DNA of 64,000 bases, from contig JAQBXR010000004.1 of NCBI GenBank assembly GCA_027623295.1, positions 1 to 64,000 of the forward strand, in the 5' to 3' direction. Position numbers and translations under genes: made by a program. Positions within the stretch are counted from its first letter, which is position 1; every line of letters begins with the position of its first letter. Source of the stretch: Planctomycetota bacterium (GTDB lineage: Bacteria; Planctomycetota; UBA1135). The notes below the pieces were generated by a model. That model was given only the letters and a program-made list of their open reading frames with translations. It was not told where the DNA came from and searched no databases. Below are positions 36,375-47,085 of this stretch, one piece after another.

Positions 36375-38002
36375 GGGGTGGTCTCTGTTGCGTACGGTAG
36401 CGAAGAGGCGTCGAGCAGAATTCCGCTTGCATCGACGTCAAGAAGTTCGAGGTCGCGGTAAAGGCGAAGGCGTGCCAATGCGAAGTCAATCAATGCCGAA
36501 GTGGCTGCGTTCTGGGCAGAAAGCAAATCCTCTTGGGCTTCTAGGACATCGCGAGTGCTAGAGCGTCCGGCTTCTAGCTTTAATACTGCCGAGCGCACGC
36601 GTTTATCGGCGAGCTCAACCGCAGAGAGTTGAATCACATAACGCTTGCTGGTGCTCTCGGTTTGGCGGAAGTTGTCATAAACTCCAGCCAAAACATTGTC
36701 GCGGCTTTGCTCAAGACTGCGGACCGCGCGGTCGCGGTTAAGCAAGCTGAGGCGGTAAGCATTGCGCTCCGGCAGTTGGTCAATGGGAAAGTCAAAACCT
36801 AACGCGAAAGACCATGGCAGGGAGCTGGACTTGTAGGCGAAAGGCTGGCCTTCCTGGCTCCTACCGTTGACGGAGGCTTGAAGATCCATACCCAGGCGTA
36901 AGGCGTCGGCGGCGACTCGGGTGCGGCGTTCGGCGTCAATCTCCTGACCGCGCAGGTTCATGAGGTCTAGGCGATTCTCAAGAGCAAAGGCGCCAAGAGC
37001 GGTCGCGTCCAGGGACAAGAACTCCGCGCCATCTAGAGACTTCAGCCCATCTAATTCAGCACGGTCCAGGATGAGATTGGTCTCTGCGGGCAATCCGAGC
37101 AAGATGGCAAACTGATCCACTTGGCCGGAATAGCTCGCATGCAACTGAAGTAAGCGGCTTTCCGAACGCAATTCATCTTGCTGCGCCTGGTCTACCTGAA
37201 TGTCGGTGAGGTTTCCAGCTTCTGCAAGGCGCTGGTTACGTATGCGCAAGAGTTTCAGCGACTCATAGTTCGCTTGTTCATTGATGATGCTGTCCAGGGT
37301 GAGCAGCAAGCCGTAATAGCCATCGATGACAACGACCGCAAAGGTGTGGCGGAAACGTTCATAACTGCGCACCGAATAAACCAAATCCCGTTCAGCTTGG
37401 GTCAAAGGTTCCAGTACCACTTCCCGCGCGGATCCGCGGAGTAGGGGAAGGGTGAAAGATAGGCTCAGGTCCTGGATGGCATCCCAGCCATCGCCGCGGT
37501 CAATTGCACGGAGAAGGGTGGTTCCAATGTTGCCAAGAACCAAGGCTCCACTGCCAAATAGCTTGGAAACGCCGAGGTCTGCATCGACCGAGGCCGTGGT
37601 GGCGTTTTCTCCGTTGCCAGAAACTCCGGCGCTGCCACTGAGCGTGGACTGCCAAGAGAAGCGCCACCGTTCCAGAGTCAGATCGAGAGCGGTGCGGTAG
37701 AGGCTCTCTCGCTGGTCCTGGAATTCGCGGCTATTTTCCGCACCGATTTCCAGGGCTTGGAGGATATTGAGCTCAAGCTGGTCCTCTGCCGTGTGGTTTT
37801 CCAGGAGTTGAGCGCGTAGAGCCTCGGCGCTGCGATCTACCCGAAAGCCAGGTTCCTTCTCGAATAACTCTCCCCGACGTTGGTCAAGCAGGGCGTAAAC
37901 CTGGTCATCGGCATCTTCGATGTGCTCCCCAGGCGTGGCGCAACCTCCTGCGAGGAGCAGGGCGGTGCACAGTGGCAGGATTTTTGTTGGGAGGGAGCCC
38001 AT
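36371..38002 (-). CDS. TolC-family outer membrane channel lipoprotein
   Basis: A 543-residue outer membrane efflux protein. The signal ends in ALLLAGGC (Cys21), so it is probably lipidated. Two long helical hairpins are visible as repeated ALEIGAENSREFQDQRE- and LLRIRNQRLAEAGNLTDIQV-type segments, with a second copy ending SAVLKLEAGRSSTRDVLEAQEDL. This is the TolC layout. It is first in the exporter operon (channel, adaptor, ATPase, permease). Confidence 0.88.
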   Translation of the reverse strand: MGSLPTKILPLCTALLLAGGCATPGEHIEDADDQVYALLDQRRGELFEKEPGFRVDRSAEALRAQLLENHTAEDQLELNILQALEIGAENSREFQDQRESLYRTALDLTLERWRFSWQSTLSGSAGVSGNGENATTASVDADLGVSKLFGSGALVLGNIGTTLLRAIDRGDGWDAIQDLSLSFTLPLLRGSAREVVLEPLTQAERDLVYSVRSYERFRHTFAVVVIDGYYGLLLTLDSIINEQANYESLKLLRIRNQRLAEAGNLTDIQVDQAQQDELRSESRLLQLHASYSGQVDQFAILLGLPAETNLILDRAELDGLKSLDGAEFLSLDATALGAFALENRLDLMNLRGQEIDAERRTRVAADALRLGMDLQASVNGRSQEGQPFAYKSSSLPWSFALGFDFPIDQLPERNAYRLSLLNRDRAVRSLEQSRDNVLAGVYDNFRQTESTSKRYVIQLSAVELADKRVRSAVLKLEAGRSSTRDVLEAQEDLLSAQNAATSALIDFALARLRLYRDLELLDVDASGILLDASSLPYATETTP

Positions 38003-38036
38003 GGTTAGCAGAACAGTCTAACAGTCCTTTATTCCA

Positions 38037-38073
38037 TAAAAAAAAGCGAACGCCCCATTCTCGGGGCGCTCGC
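38037..38073 (-). terminator. Intrinsic terminator of the clpC transcript
   Basis: On the minus strand a GC-rich hairpin (arms GCGA-CGCCCC type, 38046-38073, loop of five, with one mismatch per arm) is followed by a run of eight or nine T (38037-38045). It lies 43 bases after the clpC stop, the right place to end that transcript before the TolC-type operon. Confidence 0.85.
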
Positions 38074-38115
38074 AATATTTGCTGCCTACAGGCCGTAGCC
38101 CGCTAGAGTCTCGTC

Positions 38116-40644
<2,529 letters not shown>

Positions 40645-40715
40645 GATTTCTAGTCCTTCATTGGGACATTTCGTTTATCGGCAATGGTGAGGCTCAAAAA
40701 TCCCCAAAATCCGGT

Positions 40716-41237
40716 TCATTCCCCTGTAGGCCCTGAGTCCGCCTCCATTTTCTGGATTTGGTCTCGGAGTCGCGCTGCTGCCTCGTAGTCCTCGGCAAGG
40801 ATAGCTTGATCCATTTCAGCGCTCAGCTGGTCGAGAAGACTATCTTCTCTCCAATCTACATGCTGGCTGTGGCCGTGAAGCCGCTCCAACATCTCACCAA
40901 CATAATCCGCGAAAACCTCGTAGTCGTTTGGGCAACCGAGCCGGCTGGTCTGGCGCAAATCGCGCAGTGTCCAACCACAGTCGGGGCAGGTGAGCTCTTC
41001 TTGCGAATCGGGTTTGATGGGGGTGGCTGACCCTGGAGCACCTTGCATCAGGAAAGCCTTAGAAAGCATGGAAATGACCTTTGGGAAGGCGGCTGCTTTC
41101 GGCACTGGTAAGCCGGCCTGTTTAGCGCAAACCGGGCAGAAATCTCGCTCCGACACTTGAGCCTTCCCTGCGTCGTCATAGACCACGTCGAGTTGGTGCA
41201 AAGTCGCTTGCAGTTTTTCGCAGGATTGGCAGATCAT
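40716..41237 (-). CDS. McsA-like zinc-finger/UVR protein
   Basis: 173 residues with four CxxC pairs: CQSC at 3-6, CPVC near 34, CPDC near 84, then a single Cys near 101. A C-terminal UVR motif (LSAEMDQAILAEDYEAAARLRDQIQKME) follows. This is the arrangement of McsA, the activator of the arginine kinase McsB and modulator of ClpC in Bacillus. Here it sits directly upstream of clpC but without mcsB or ctsR. It probably acts on ClpC, not necessarily through arginine phosphorylation. Confidence 0.75.
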   Translation of the reverse strand: MICQSCEKLQATLHQLDVVYDDAGKAQVSERDFCPVCAKQAGLPVPKAAAFPKVISMLSKAFLMQGAPGSATPIKPDSQEELTCPDCGWTLRDLRQTSRLGCPNDYEVFADYVGEMLERLHGHSQHVDWREDSLLDQLSAEMDQAILAEDYEAAARLRDQIQKMEADSGPTGE

Positions 41238-41270
41238 CGTTTCATACTCTAGGTCGAGAATAAGGCCACG

Positions 41271-42629
41271 TCACGTGATTTCGTGACCGCCCTCATTCTT
41301 GCCTACGGGTACAGAGCTACAAAAGGAGAGGAAGATTCGTGCTCTATCGCGGAAATTCCTGAATTCATCGTAAGACGAAAAAGTCGGAGAAAATAGTAGT
41401 GTTTCCCCAGGAATCCAACTTCTGAGTGCAGCCTCAATAGCGGCACGAAAATTGTCGAACACAAGCGCCTCTACACCGAGAGCACGACACTCTCTGGCAA
41501 GGCGTTGCCCACCTTCTCCATGTAAATATAGACGGGAACATTGGGCACAAGTTCGGCATAATTCCCGAAGACTTAGGCCTTTGTCCTTTCCGCCAGCAAT
41601 AAGGACGACGTCACCCTCAAGATTTTCAAGTGCTGCGGTGGTGGGCTCTGGGTGGGTTGCGACCCCATTATCGATAATGTTGCGGCCATGCGCATCGGTG
41701 AATGCGTGCATCCGATGCGGTAATCCAGAATAATTGTGAATCTTTGCACGGAGGTCTACGTCATCCACACCGAGAAGGCGCGCGGCGCGGAGAGCGGCGA
41801 GTACCGACGGCAAGCGATACGGTTCCGAGAAGGGGAGGTCCGCTATTGTCAGTCCGAAGTCCTCGAGACAATCGTTGTCCAGGCGTTCCACCTTGCCGCG
41901 TGCCATCTCGCTCCAACGGTCGGCTTCTGCCCCGGTCGAGGGCAACAACAGGGTGCCCGTTTCATCCTGTGCATTAAGCAAGCGACGTTTGGCCTTGGCG
42001 TATTCTTCAACCGTGTGATGGCGGTCTAAATGGTCTGAGCCAAAGCTAGTCAAAATGGCCACTTGGGGCCAACCTTTGGGTGCGACTAAACGTTCGGTTT
42101 GGAAACTAGAAAGCTCCACGACCAAGCGATCTCCATGGCTCAGTGGCAAGGCTTGCTCCAATAAGCAACCACCCAGATTGCCAGCGAGCAAAGTGGTGCC
42201 GGGCAGGGCTTCCAGCAGGTGGGCACACAGCGATGCGCAGGTCGATTTGCCATGCGTTCCGGTGATTGCAATGGCCGGTAAATCGGCGACCAAGGCAAGC
42301 GCAAGATTGACCTCGGTGGTGAGGGTGCAGTTCTCGCTACGGGCTAATTGAAGCCATTTCGATTCATTTGGAACCGCAGGATTGACCACCACGACCTCGG
42401 CTGCCTCGAACATCTCCTTGTGGTGTCCGCCTAACTCGTATTGAATAGGCAAGCCATCCAAGATCTCTAGGGCTTCCTGCAGGGCATCGGCCGGGCGTAA
42501 ATCGGTTACGGTGACCTCAGCTCCAAGCTGTACCAGGGCCCGAGCACATCCAGCGCCTCCACCAAAGGAGCCTAAACCCATCACCAGGACCTTGCGGCCG
42601 CTCAATTCGGTGGGCAGGACAACTTCCAA
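41271..42629 (-). CDS. murD: UDP-N-acetylmuramoyl-L-alanine--D-glutamate ligase MurD
   Basis: A 452-residue Mur ligase. The ATP loop ITGTHGKST is at residues 122-130. LVVELSSFQTERL and SFGSDHLDRHHTVEEYAKAK contain the MurD-type substrate and metal residues, DNGVATHPEPTTAAL is the central-domain motif, and VVLIAGGKDKG marks the C-terminal Rossmann domain. The LSGRKVLVMGLGSFGGG start is the UDP-binding N-terminal domain. It adds D-glutamate in peptidoglycan precursor synthesis. tRNA-Ser(GCU) ends ten bases upstream of its start, and the two may be cotranscribed. Confidence 0.94.
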   Translation of the reverse strand: MEVVLPTELSGRKVLVMGLGSFGGGAGCARALVQLGAEVTVTDLRPADALQEALEILDGLPIQYELGGHHKEMFEAAEVVVVNPAVPNESKWLQLARSENCTLTTEVNLALALVADLPAIAITGTHGKSTCASLCAHLLEALPGTTLLAGNLGGCLLEQALPLSHGDRLVVELSSFQTERLVAPKGWPQVAILTSFGSDHLDRHHTVEEYAKAKRRLLNAQDETGTLLLPSTGAEADRWSEMARGKVERLDNDCLEDFGLTIADLPFSEPYRLPSVLAALRAARLLGVDDVDLRAKIHNYSGLPHRMHAFTDAHGRNIIDNGVATHPEPTTAALENLEGDVVLIAGGKDKGLSLRELCRTCAQCSRLYLHGEGGQRLARECRALGVEALVFDNFRAAIEAALRSWIPGETLLFSPTFSSYDEFRNFRDRARIFLSFCSSVPVGKNEGGHEIT

Positions 42630-42639
42630 GTGGTTTAAA

Positions 42640-42731
42640 TGGCGGAGAGAGAGGGATTTGAACCCTCGGAGCTGACAAATCAGCTCAACAGCTTAGCAAG
42701 CTGCCGCATTCGGCCACTCTGCCATCTCTCC
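42640..42731 (-). tRNA. tRNA-Ser (anticodon GCU)
   Basis: A 92-base class II tRNA with CCA encoded (42640-42642). Acceptor GGAGAGA pairs with TCTCTCC. The anticodon arm GCAGC-TTGCTAA-GCTGT gives anticodon GCT. A long variable arm (GAGCTGATTTGTCAGCTC) and the T arm GAGGGTTCAAATCCCTC complete a serine tRNA reading AGC/AGU. Confidence 0.95.
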
Positions 42732-43053
42732 GCTCAAGCGGGGCAAAGTTTAGCCGTGGGAGGCTTTGTTGCCAAGGGGTATGTGTTATTTTGAGGTCTT
42801 CGTAGGTGCCGCGCATATGGCGATTCCGCAGGGACTGGATATTTCACGGCAAGCTCTACATCTATTCGCGTCGTGGAGTCATCAAGACCTCTCACATGCA
42901 AACGCCACATGACTCAATCAAAGGTGCAAATTGCGCACCCAATTCCCCTTGCCTGGCAGCTTTCGAGTCTGCTCGGAATCGCGCGAGTCTAGGGCGGTAT
43001 TCCCGTCCTAGTCGAAGCGAGAGTCCGAGCAGACTCGAAAACAAGATAGGAAA
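42732..43053. other. 322-base spacer between two tRNA-Ser genes
   Basis: The only stretch over 300 bases without a convincing gene. Its right half contains a long imperfect inverted repeat, listed separately. The left half (42732-42960) shows no clear promoter, RNA or protein. A plus-strand frame from 42806 (encoding KLYIYSRRGVIKTS near its start) has no recognised homology and runs into the inverted repeat and the tRNA, so I do not call it a gene. Confidence 0.6.
42961..43040. repeat. Long inverted repeat with nested hairpin
   Basis: Arms of 17 bases, 42961-42977 and 43024-43040, are exact inverse complements (left arm TTTCGAGTCTGCTCGGA). Inside them, 42989-42997 pairs with 43003-43011 (nine pairs, one G-U) around a five-base loop, with a further four-base pairing at 42979-42982/43017-43020. 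The whole could form an 80-base hairpin in RNA from either strand. It begins about 13 bases after the tRNA-Ser(UGA) 3' end. No T-run follows on the minus strand, so it is not a classical terminator. Confidence 0.85.
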
Positions 43054-43141
43054 TGGCGGAGAGGGTGGGATTTGAACCCACGGTCCCGTGAAGGACGCTG
43101 GTTTTCAAAACCAGTCCATTCGGCCACTCTGGCACCTCTCC
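43054..43141 (-). tRNA. tRNA-Ser (anticodon UGA)
   Basis: An 88-base class II tRNA with encoded CCA (43054-43056). Acceptor GGAGAGG pairs with CCTCTCC. The anticodon arm CTGGT-TTTGAAA-ACCAG gives anticodon TGA, reading UCA and UCG/UCN. The variable arm (CGTCCTTCACGGGACC) and T arm GTGGGTTCAAATCCCAC are normal. Confidence 0.95.
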
Positions 43142-43161
43142 GCGCGATTTCTAGTGAGGGA

Positions 43162-43575
43162 TTAAGAGCCCTTCGAAGCCTGGTTCCAGACTTTTTCTGT
43201 GATGTATATAGGGGCAGATCCGCGTAAGGATAACGCGATGGCATCGGAAGGGCGACAGTCGATGCCGAAGACATCTCCTTGGTGCTCTATCCGAAGCTCG
43301 GCAAAGTAAGTGCCTTGGTCGAGGTCGTGGATGACCGTTTCCTTGACTCGCCCAGACAGCTTTTCAATCAGAGAATGCGCGAGCTGATGGGTCATCGGCC
43401 GCGGCGGTTTTTCCTTTTTCAAACACTTGGTAATCTCCACCGCAGCATTGCGCCCAATCACCATCGTTAACGAGCGTGGATTCGGCCCACCATGTGCCTC
43501 GCTGAGCTGCATATATTGCTGCTCATGGCCATCCACCAAAATCAGGCGGGAGATGCGGGCTTCCGTACGTTCCAC
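43162..43575 (-). CDS. Bifunctional nuclease family protein (DUF151)
   Basis: A 137-residue DUF151 domain: LTMVIGRNAAVEITKCLK, PRPMTHQLAHSLIEKL, VKETVIHDLDQGTYFAELRI and the family signature FGIDCRPSDAIALSLR near the end. Members in plants and some bacteria have nuclease activity; the bacterial role is unclear. GTG 43575 gives a family-like N-terminus; an upstream TTG (43617) would overlap the divergent alkyltransferase gene. Only 23 bases separate the two starts. Confidence 0.88.
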   Translation of the reverse strand: MERTEARISRLILVDGHEQQYMQLSEAHGGPNPRSLTMVIGRNAAVEITKCLKKEKPPRPMTHQLAHSLIEKLSGRVKETVIHDLDQGTYFAELRIEHQGDVFGIDCRPSDAIALSLRGSAPIYITEKVWNQASKGS

Positions 43576-43598
43576 GCTGAATAGGTTATCCTGGCCAC

Positions 43599-44123
43599 AT
43601 GGCACCCGTCTACGCAATGGTGATTCCGACTGGAAATGTTGGGCTAGTCTGCTTCACGTTTCAGGATGATGGCGCGCTCGCCAGCATCTCCCTCCGCGCC
43701 GACGCGGTGTTGGGAGCAAGCTCAGGAGAGTCAGGTCCGCGTCCGTCGAAGGCTCCAAGTGTCGCTTCGGTAAAGCGTTGGCTGCAGGATTACATGGCTG
43801 GCACGGCGGGTGATTTTCCAGGCCCATGGTCGAACCCGGGGCAGACCGATTTCGCGCAGCGGGTTTATGCCGCGGTGGCCGCGGTGCCTGCTGGGAAAAC
43901 CATGAGTTATGGTGAGGTCGCTGCAGCTGTTGGATCTCCGGGGGCAAGTCGCGCGGTCGGCACCGCCATGGGGCGCAATTCCATCCCCTTAGTCGTGCCA
44001 TGACACCGTGTTTTGGCGTCCGGCGGTCAGCTGGGTGGATTTACCGGTGGCATCGACCTCAAAGTGGCCTTACTCGCCATAGAGGGGACAGAATTCAGCC
44101 TCGCAGAAGCTGCCCAGCGTTAA
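43599..44123 (+). CDS. Methylated-DNA--protein-cysteine methyltransferase, probable selenoprotein (Sec135)
   Basis: An Ogt/MGMT-family suicide DNA-repair protein. Before the UGA: PAGKTMSYGEVAAAVGSPGA, the arginine-finger helix SRAVGTAMGRN, then SIPLVVP. Codon 135 (44001-44003) is TGA where the family has the acceptor cysteine of PCHR. The same frame continues HRVLASGGQLGGFTGG, then IDLKVALLAIEG, to TAA 44121-44123, all normal family sequence. The product would be 174 residues with selenocysteine as alkyl acceptor. A Cys-to-stop mutation or sequencing error is the alternative, but the intact C-terminus and a fitting hairpin after the UGA favour selenocysteine. The 3' end overlaps the convergent HupE-like gene by 29 bases. 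Confidence 0.82.
44017..44037 (+). promoter_or_regulatory. Candidate bacterial SECIS hairpin
   Basis: Stem 44020-44024 (CCGGC) with 44030-44034 (GCTGG), extended by 44017-44019 with 44035-44037; eight pairs, three of them G-U. The loop GGTCA (44025-44029) starts with two G, 21 bases after the UGA. Known bacterial SECIS elements have a stem with a G in the first loop positions some 16-37 bases after the UGA, so the fit is good. It lies within the coding region. Confidence 0.6.
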
Positions 44124-45381
44124 AGAACACTAGGAGCATGGCGGCCTGAAACACCAAAATGCGTTGATGCTTGATTTCGTGTGCCCGGCCTCCAGGCATG
44201 TAGCTGAGCAGGAGCGCCACTCCGATACCAAGGGCCACTAAGACTAGGCGACCGGTAAGTTCGGCGAAATTGCCGAACCAATAGTCCAGGCAAGCCTTGC
44301 CAACGAGATACATGGCAAAACCTAAGGTGGGTAAGGCGAGCCAATCACGCAGGCGCAAATGTAGATTTGGCTTTAGAACCTTCTTTAATCCAAAGCCGAT
44401 CAGCACGATAGGCAGCACAAAGGACAGTTGTCCAGCCTCGACGCCTAAGTTAAAGCCCAAAAGCGCCAGCACGCGGGCATCGGGCGGAATGCCGATCTCG
44501 CCGAGCACTCCCGCAAATCCGAAGCCGTGCAATAAGCCAAAGGCGAACGCCGGAATCCACGGATGGGCTTCACTTGGCCGGCGTCGGAGGTGCAAGATGA
44601 GGACTGCTAGCACACTAAAGGCAATGCCTGGCTCCACCAAGCTAGATGGCAAGGTGAAAATGCCAAGCGCAGCCAAGCCTAGGGTGATGGAGTGCGCGAG
44701 GGTGAAGGCAGTGACTGCTCCAAGCAAACGTCTCCATGTGGCCACTCCAAATAGCAGCGCTGCAAGAAAGGCGAGGTGGTCATAACCTAAAAGCACATGC
44801 TCCCAGCCGAGGTGGGTGTACTGACCTAAAACTTCAGCAGTCTCGGGAACATGAATTTCATAATCGCGTTCCTCGCCACGTAGCAAGTACATGCGGTCTG
44901 CGCCTTCCATACCCGAGACGGTGATATGGGTTGTGTGGCGTGGGTTGCCATCGTCTAAAAACAAATCACTGTGGATGGTGGCAGCCTCCAGCGATTTTGG
45001 CCGTTCGAATTCGGCACGTGCAACCACATAGGTGAAATCGAAACTCCCATCTTCGTTCTCGTGCGCTCCGCCTTCGAACCCAGTAATCGAGAAGGAGGGG
45101 CGCATGACCTCGCCATCGAACTCAAGCCAGAGAGTTTCCTCGAGCAAAGTGGAGACCCGATCCCAGTTTTGTTCAATCTCGAAATTCGAGATAGCACCCG
45201 ATGTATCGCTGTCCAAAGACCAGCGCGGTACCTCGCGCAAGGTGATTTCCTGGATTTTCAGATCTACCGTGACAAGCTCTGGCTCGAAACGCACCAGAAG
45301 GTGCGACATGGCAGACGGGTGGTTCAACGCAATCGCTGAAACCCCAAAAAGAAGGACGATTACGGCAGTTAAGTAGCGCAC
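44095..45381 (-). CDS. HupE/UreJ-like membrane protein
   Basis: 428 residues. A signal segment and an exported N-terminal domain (to about residue 190) are followed by seven or so helices. The block YTHLGWEHVLLGYDHLAFLAALLFG and the AFTLAHSITLGLAALGI, FGLLHGFGFAGVLGEIG and GFNLGVEAGQLSFVLPIVL segments are the HupE/UreJ_2 signature, with His residues likely binding metal. Family members are thought to move nickel or cobalt, but the role of this larger form is unknown. Its start overlaps the end of the HD-GYP gene by 13 bases. Confidence 0.85.
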   Translation of the reverse strand: MRYLTAVIVLLFGVSAIALNHPSAMSHLLVRFEPELVTVDLKIQEITLREVPRWSLDSDTSGAISNFEIEQNWDRVSTLLEETLWLEFDGEVMRPSFSITGFEGGAHENEDGSFDFTYVVARAEFERPKSLEAATIHSDLFLDDGNPRHTTHITVSGMEGADRMYLLRGEERDYEIHVPETAEVLGQYTHLGWEHVLLGYDHLAFLAALLFGVATWRRLLGAVTAFTLAHSITLGLAALGIFTLPSSLVEPGIAFSVLAVLILHLRRRPSEAHPWIPAFAFGLLHGFGFAGVLGEIGIPPDARVLALLGFNLGVEAGQLSFVLPIVLIGFGLKKVLKPNLHLRLRDWLALPTLGFAMYLVGKACLDYWFGNFAELTGRLVLVALGIGVALLLSYMPGGRAHEIKHQRILVFQAAMLLVFFNAGQLLRG

Positions 45382-46379
45382 GGGAACTCGCGGTAGGTCT
45401 TCTCAAAGACCGGCACGAGACTCGGGTCGAACTGCGTTCCGGATCCCTCTTGGATAACCTTCAAGGCATCCTCGCGCGTCATGGCGGCGCGATATGGGCG
45501 GGTGGAACAGATCGCGTCGTAAGTGTCAGCAATCATGATGAGTCTCGCGCCGAGCGGGATGTCCGCGCCGGAGATGCCATCAGGATAACCTTTGCCGTCC
45601 CAGCGTTCATGCTCGTGACGAACGATGCGCTGAACCTCAGGGTAGTGCTTGCTCAGAGGCTCCAAAATCCGCGAGCCATAAATGGTGTGCTTCTTGACCT
45701 CTTCCCATTCATCAGCATCGAGCGGACCATTCTTATGCAAAATGGTGAGCGGGATTCCGATTTTTCCAATGTCGTGCAGCCAAGCACCAATCCGGATCTC
45801 GCGCAAACGGTCATTGTTCATGCCAGGGATCTGCTTGGCCATCATCAATGCAATCTGGGCAACCTTTTTGGAGTGGTCCCGCGTGTACTGATCCTTGGTC
45901 TCCAAGGAGTTCACCAAAGCTTGGACGCCGGTGAGGAAGGCCTTTAGCTCGGCCAAGTCGGCATGGCGAAGGCGGCGCTCATCTTCGTTGCATTGCACCC
46001 GCCGATTCATAGCACTCTGAATGTGCTGAATCACACTTGCGACCGAAGCCGGCTTCATCAGGTATTCATCTGCGCCATCGCGGACCGATTTCACCGCTGT
46101 GGTGACATCGTTCTCACCAGTGAGCATGATGAAGGGAAGCAGCTTGTCCACATTGCGGATGAGGCGCAGCAGTTCATCGCCACGCATGCCGGGCAGGCCC
46201 AAATCGGAGACCACGGCATCGAACCGCTCGAGGGTCAGCCGATGCAAGGCACTGCGGGCATCACGGACCGAGGTCACCCGGTAGCCGCGTTGGCCCAAGC
46301 CTCTCTCTAGAAGAGCGCTTTGGTCTGGGTCGTCTTCAACTACGAGGACGTAAGGGGGATCAGTTTTGACTTGAATCAA
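45369..46379 (-). CDS. Response regulator with HD-GYP phosphodiesterase domain
   Basis: A receiver domain (YVLVVEDDPDQSALLERGL, phosphoacceptor Asp in FDAVVSDLGLPGMRG, Lys in EYLMKPASV) joined by a helical linker to an HD-GYP domain. The latter has GAWLHDIGKIGIP, HHERWDGKGYPDG-type residues (here RHEHERWDGKGYP) and ADTYDAICSTRPYR. HD-GYP domains degrade cyclic di-GMP. TTG 46379 has GGAAG just upstream and leads straight into the receiver domain; a TTG at 46454 would add 25 residues of no evident structure. The divergent hpt gene starts 128 bases away. Confidence 0.88.
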   Translation of the reverse strand: MIQVKTDPPYVLVVEDDPDQSALLERGLGQRGYRVTSVRDARSALHRLTLERFDAVVSDLGLPGMRGDELLRLIRNVDKLLPFIMLTGENDVTTAVKSVRDGADEYLMKPASVASVIQHIQSAMNRRVQCNEDERRLRHADLAELKAFLTGVQALVNSLETKDQYTRDHSKKVAQIALMMAKQIPGMNNDRLREIRIGAWLHDIGKIGIPLTILHKNGPLDADEWEEVKKHTIYGSRILEPLSKHYPEVQRIVRHEHERWDGKGYPDGISGADIPLGARLIMIADTYDAICSTRPYRAAMTREDALKVIQEGSGTQFDPSLVPVFEKTYREFPCAT

Positions 46380-46506
46380 GCTTCCAGCAGCAGGGGGGCG
46401 AGCCCGCGTAAAAGTGGTATCGGCCCACCACCGCGGAATATGACCTTTGGCCAACGGAAATCCGTTCTAACATCCGCATTTTTGACGGCGAAAGTAGAAT
46501 GCATGA

Positions 46507-47085
46507 ATGAAGAGGTACCGTCACCGGACCGTTTTAGGTGAAGAGGAGCTTTCCGAAGCTCTGGATGGGCTTGCCGAGCGCCTCATCCCAATGCTCGCAG
46601 GCCCTGAGGTCACCGCGATACCAGTGCTGGGTGGCGCCATGATTTTTGCTGCCGACTTAGTGCGACGCCTGCCGGCTGGCCTGGTCATGGACTTCATTCG
46701 CATTCAGACGTATGGCGGCTCCACTTCGCCGGAGAAGGCCGCCAAGCCAGATTGGACGCCTAATCCGGAGAATGTGAAGGGCAAGCATTGCTTGCTAATG
46801 GATGACATCCTCGATACCGGTCGCACCTTGACCGAAGCGCGCCGTTATCTGCTCGAGGAAATGGGGGCCGCCAAGGTGACCATTGCGGTGCTCATCGACA
46901 AGCCGGTGCGCCGCGCGGTTTCGATTGAGGCCGATGCCTTCGCCGTGCAATACCTAGAGGACCTCTTCCTGGTTGGATACGGCCTCGATTACCGCGGGCA
47001 TTACCGCAATCTTCCACATTTGCTCGCATTGGAAACTGGAGACGATGGTCTCCCGGTTCCCCGGACCGCCGAAAGTAGTTTCTAA
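46507..47085 (+). CDS. hpt: Hypoxanthine phosphoribosyltransferase
   Basis: A 192-residue type I phosphoribosyltransferase. The PRPP loop LLMDDILDTGRTLTEA, the AIPVLGGAMIFAADLVRRL strand-loop and VQYLEDLFLVGYGLDYRGHYRNLP at the C-terminus identify the HPRT group rather than adenine or uracil enzymes. It salvages hypoxanthine and possibly guanine. Its stop TAA shares a base with the ATG of the pseudouridine synthase gene (TAATG), so they form an operon. Confidence 0.93.
   Translation: MKRYRHRTVLGEEELSEALDGLAERLIPMLAGPEVTAIPVLGGAMIFAADLVRRLPAGLVMDFIRIQTYGGSTSPEKAAKPDWTPNPENVKGKHCLLMDDILDTGRTLTEARRYLLEEMGAAKVTIAVLIDKPVRRAVSIEADAFAVQYLEDLFLVGYGLDYRGHYRNLPHLLALETGDDGLPVPRTAESSF

Noticed and set aside
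42961-43040. The long hairpin as a tRNA-Sec gene (selC)
   Set aside because: It has no GGTTCRAATCC T arm, no acceptor stem with CCA, and no UCA anticodon loop.
42806-43075. Plus-strand 89-codon frame between the tRNA genes
   Set aside because: No recognised homology, no ribosome site, and it crosses the inverted repeat and the end of a tRNA.
43008-43274. Minus-strand 88-codon frame through tRNA-Ser(UGA)
   Set aside because: It reads across a tRNA and out of frame through the bifunctional nuclease gene.
44001-44003. Treating the alkyltransferase as a simple pseudogene ending at 44003
   Set aside because: The frame after the TGA stays intact with conserved family residues to its normal end, which a dead gene need not keep. 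A recent mutation cannot be excluded and is listed as the alternative.
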